Origin: an uncultured beta proteobacterium
GTDB lineage: Bacteria > Pseudomonadota > Gammaproteobacteria > Burkholderiales > Burkholderiaceae_C
Direction of reading: 5' to 3'
Assembly: GCA_903823025.1 (NCBI GenBank)
Contig: CAIJRK010000044.1
Location: forward strand, 62,001 to 126,000
Length of the DNA stretch: 64,000 nucleotides
Part shown: in pieces, positions 62,669 to 64,000 of the stretch
How the letters are laid out: every line of letters starts with the position of its first letter
How positions within the stretch are numbered: the stretch's first letter is position 1
The notes under the pieces: model-generated
What the model was told of the DNA's origin: nothing
The model's database searches: none
Seen by the model: only the letters and a program-made list of their open reading frames with translations
Program-made: the position numbers and the translations under genes

Positions 62669-62842
62669 AAGGGAGAACCTTTATAGATAAATAATGGAAA
62701 ACAAAATCGAGCGGCTTGCTATGCGGCGCGACTAACGTTTTAAAGAGACGCGATTTTATCGTCGGTGAGCATCATGTGCTGACGATCAACGCAATAGAGA
62801 GCACTAACATCAGGGCATCAACCCTGTAGAAAATGAAATACT

Positions 62843-63076
62843 TTGAATCAATTGACGATTAGCAAGTTTAACGACCTCATCTATCGCGTAGAAAATACGC
62901 GCCACGCGCATGTGGGAAACCTGAAATTAATTAATGGCTGCTGGAAATTCAAGGCGGTAGGCTATGACCAAAAAGGTGAGGTGATACCTGGTGGCGGGCC
63001 TCTCACGCATCGGCATAACACCCTGTTTACTACCCTTGACGAGGCGCTGATCAGTGCCACTTTATTGAATACCTAA
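62843..63076 (+). CDS. Small conserved-looking protein, function unknown
   Basis: A 77-residue frame from TTG 62843, with sequence MNQLTISKFNDLIYRVENTR and WKFKAVGYDQKGEVIPGGGP. No ATG is available, and the RBS is weak, so the start is uncertain. The layout is compact and coding-like. No family recognised. It lies 21 bases before slyX. Confidence 0.55.
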   Translation: MNQLTISKFNDLIYRVENTRHAHVGNLKLINGCWKFKAVGYDQKGEVIPGGGPLTHRHNTLFTTLDEALISATLLNT

Positions 63077-63097
63077 ACGCTAACCAATCCTAGACCG

Positions 63098-63316
63098 ATG
63101 AACCATCAACAAGACAATGATCAACGACTGACTAATCTGGAAATCAAGGCCAGTTTTAGCGAAGACCTACTGGATCAACTCAACCAAATCATCATTCGCC
63201 AACAGCAACAAATTGATACATTAATTCGTGAGTTAAGTCATCTTCGCCAGTCCACGCCAGACGCCTCAGTGGGCATATCTCGGAATTTGCGCGACGAATT
63301 ACCCCCACACTTTTAA
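63098..63316 (+). CDS. slyX: SlyX family protein
   Basis: A 72-residue protein with a predicted coiled coil (LLDQLNQIIIRQQQQIDTLI) and the ending LRDELPPHF that is characteristic of SlyX. Function is unclear in all bacteria. The gene ends just before the convergent ATPase gene. Confidence 0.9.
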   Translation: MNHQQDNDQRLTNLEIKASFSEDLLDQLNQIIIRQQQQIDTLIRELSHLRQSTPDASVGISRNLRDELPPHF

Positions 63317-63317
63317 A

Positions 63318-64000
63318 TCACGCGCTGGTTTGCGCTAACTGGCGCTCATCGGCTTGCAATGGCTCTATCGTTTGCATTTGTTGCGCCAGAACTTCAAGCG
63401 TGGCCTCGGAGGCATCGTGTTCTAGCGCCTGACGGGCCTGAATGCGGGCGCGTAGTTGTGCGGGTGTGGCCTGTGGCGCCAGGATAGAAAAGGCAGCGCC
63501 TGTCTCTGCCGCGAGTGTCCGAAAAGTATCACGGTCAGCGCGTTTCAAAAAAGCGGCGTCCACAATGACCGACCAGCCCGCGCGCAGCAAACGTTCGGCC
63601 TGCGTGCGCAAATGGGCGTAGGTTTGGGCGTGCGCCAATGGGTTGTAAATACCCGCCTCGGGCGTTGAGTGACTTGACGCGAGAGGGGTTAGTCCAAACA
63701 GACGTTTACGCTCCACATCTGAACGCAAACGCAAGGTAGCGGCTTGGGTATCCTCTAACAAAATTTTATGAGAGGCCACGGTTTTACCGCAGCCCGACAA
63801 GCCATGCGTGATGATGAGTTGCACCGGGATGGACGCCACCAGGCGCTCGGCCAAAGCGATATAAACCGCCGCCTCATCGGGATTCTCTGGTGCTGTCTGC
63901 GTCATGCGAATTGCGGCAATTTTGGCCCGAACCAAAGCGCGGTAAACGCCGTAAAAACGAACCAACAAGGCCGCTTCATAGTCACCACTGCGGCTCAATA
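63318..64000 (-). CDS. AAA family ATPase/kinase fused to an aminoglycoside phosphotransferase-like domain (5' end outside window)
   Basis: Only the last 226 residues are seen, since the open frame reaches the window edge. Walker A is ITHGLSGCGKTVASH, and the following segment (residues about 85-190 of the visible part) is a P-loop kinase of the type found in bifunctional APH/ATPase proteins. The first visible residues, GDYEAALLVRFYGVYRALVR, fit the end of such an APH domain. Start and function are not visible. Confidence 0.8.
   Translation of the reverse strand, partial: LSRSGDYEAALLVRFYGVYRALVRAKIAAIRMTQTAPENPDEAAVYIALAERLVASIPVQLIITHGLSGCGKTVASHKILLEDTQAATLRLRSDVERKRLFGLTPLASSHSTPEAGIYNPLAHAQTYAHLRTQAERLLRAGWSVIVDAAFLKRADRDTFRTLAAETGAAFSILAPQATPAQLRARIQARQALEHDASEATLEVLAQQMQTIEPLQADERQLAQTSA

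Overview
The window is a piece of a betaproteobacterial chromosome, most likely Burkholderiales and plausibly Comamonadaceae. This is an inference from the gene set: PhaM, FIST protein, the ubiA-oxyR-recG neighbourhood, the FFLEELY-motif and CWC proteins, and a cydPABX cluster. Base composition is moderate in GC and coding density is high. No rRNA, tRNA or CRISPR array was seen.

Layout. 1-3167: end of an iron alcohol dehydrogenase, a CurA-type NADP oxidoreductase and an AI-2E family permease. 3178-5827 (minus): a frameshifted DUF2892 gene, a YciA-type thioesterase, an MBL-fold hydrolase and a FFLEELY-motif protein. 5876-6479: a small CWC zinc-type protein, then a noncoding block with at least five DnaA boxes, a (CTA)5 run and an AT-rich tract that looks like a replication origin. 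6480-11104: an arsenic operon arsR-arsD-arsA-arsC(thioredoxin type)-acr3-arsC(glutaredoxin type). 11718-15264: a MoxR/DUF58/TgpA-like membrane operon. 15425-17753: a c-di-GMP-I (GEMM) riboswitch, a decayed stretch and a chemoreceptor. 18489-21211: lipoproteins, one interrupted by an amber codon, and a beta-barrel-like protein. 21567-27111: proC, then a dedicated Sfp-type phosphopantetheinyl transferase overlapping a 1352-residue Pls/PosA-type synthetase (A-PCP-membrane segments-three tandem domains), a candidate isopeptide-linked poly(amino acid) system. 27194-35402: ubiA, oxyR, DUF2007, an M48 peptidase, a Met-rich cupredoxin, an Old Yellow Enzyme gene with a perfect palindromic operator, and recG. 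35432-37037: an island between recG and queA framed by a shared 15-bp inverted sequence. 37351-47543: queA, tgt, two HD-GYP proteins, a PAS receptor lacking a signalling tip, a J-domain protein, FIST and PhaM. 47612-51426: a Crp/Fnr regulator and cydX-cydB-cydA-cydP (bd oxidase). 51543-60541: a copper-handling cluster, all on the minus strand: three DUF2946 proteins, PCu(A)C chaperone, MbnP and MbnH (the metallo-mystery pair), an OprC-like TonB receptor carrying CxxxM and HxM copper motifs, and an Ig-repeat lipoprotein. 60587-64000: SHOCT protein, glutaredoxin, an H1-like Lys/Ala-rich protein, a small unknown, SlyX and the end of an ATPase gene.

The most interesting items are the origin-like block, the Pls-type synthetase with its own activating enzyme, and the copper cluster lying directly upstream of the copper-free bd oxidase. 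Two chemoreceptor-type proteins, two HD-GYP proteins (one degenerate) and a GEMM riboswitch point to active c-di-GMP signalling in this organism. Several small genes show recent decay (DUF2892, an amber-interrupted lipoprotein, a truncated C-terminal domain gene and an HTH remnant).
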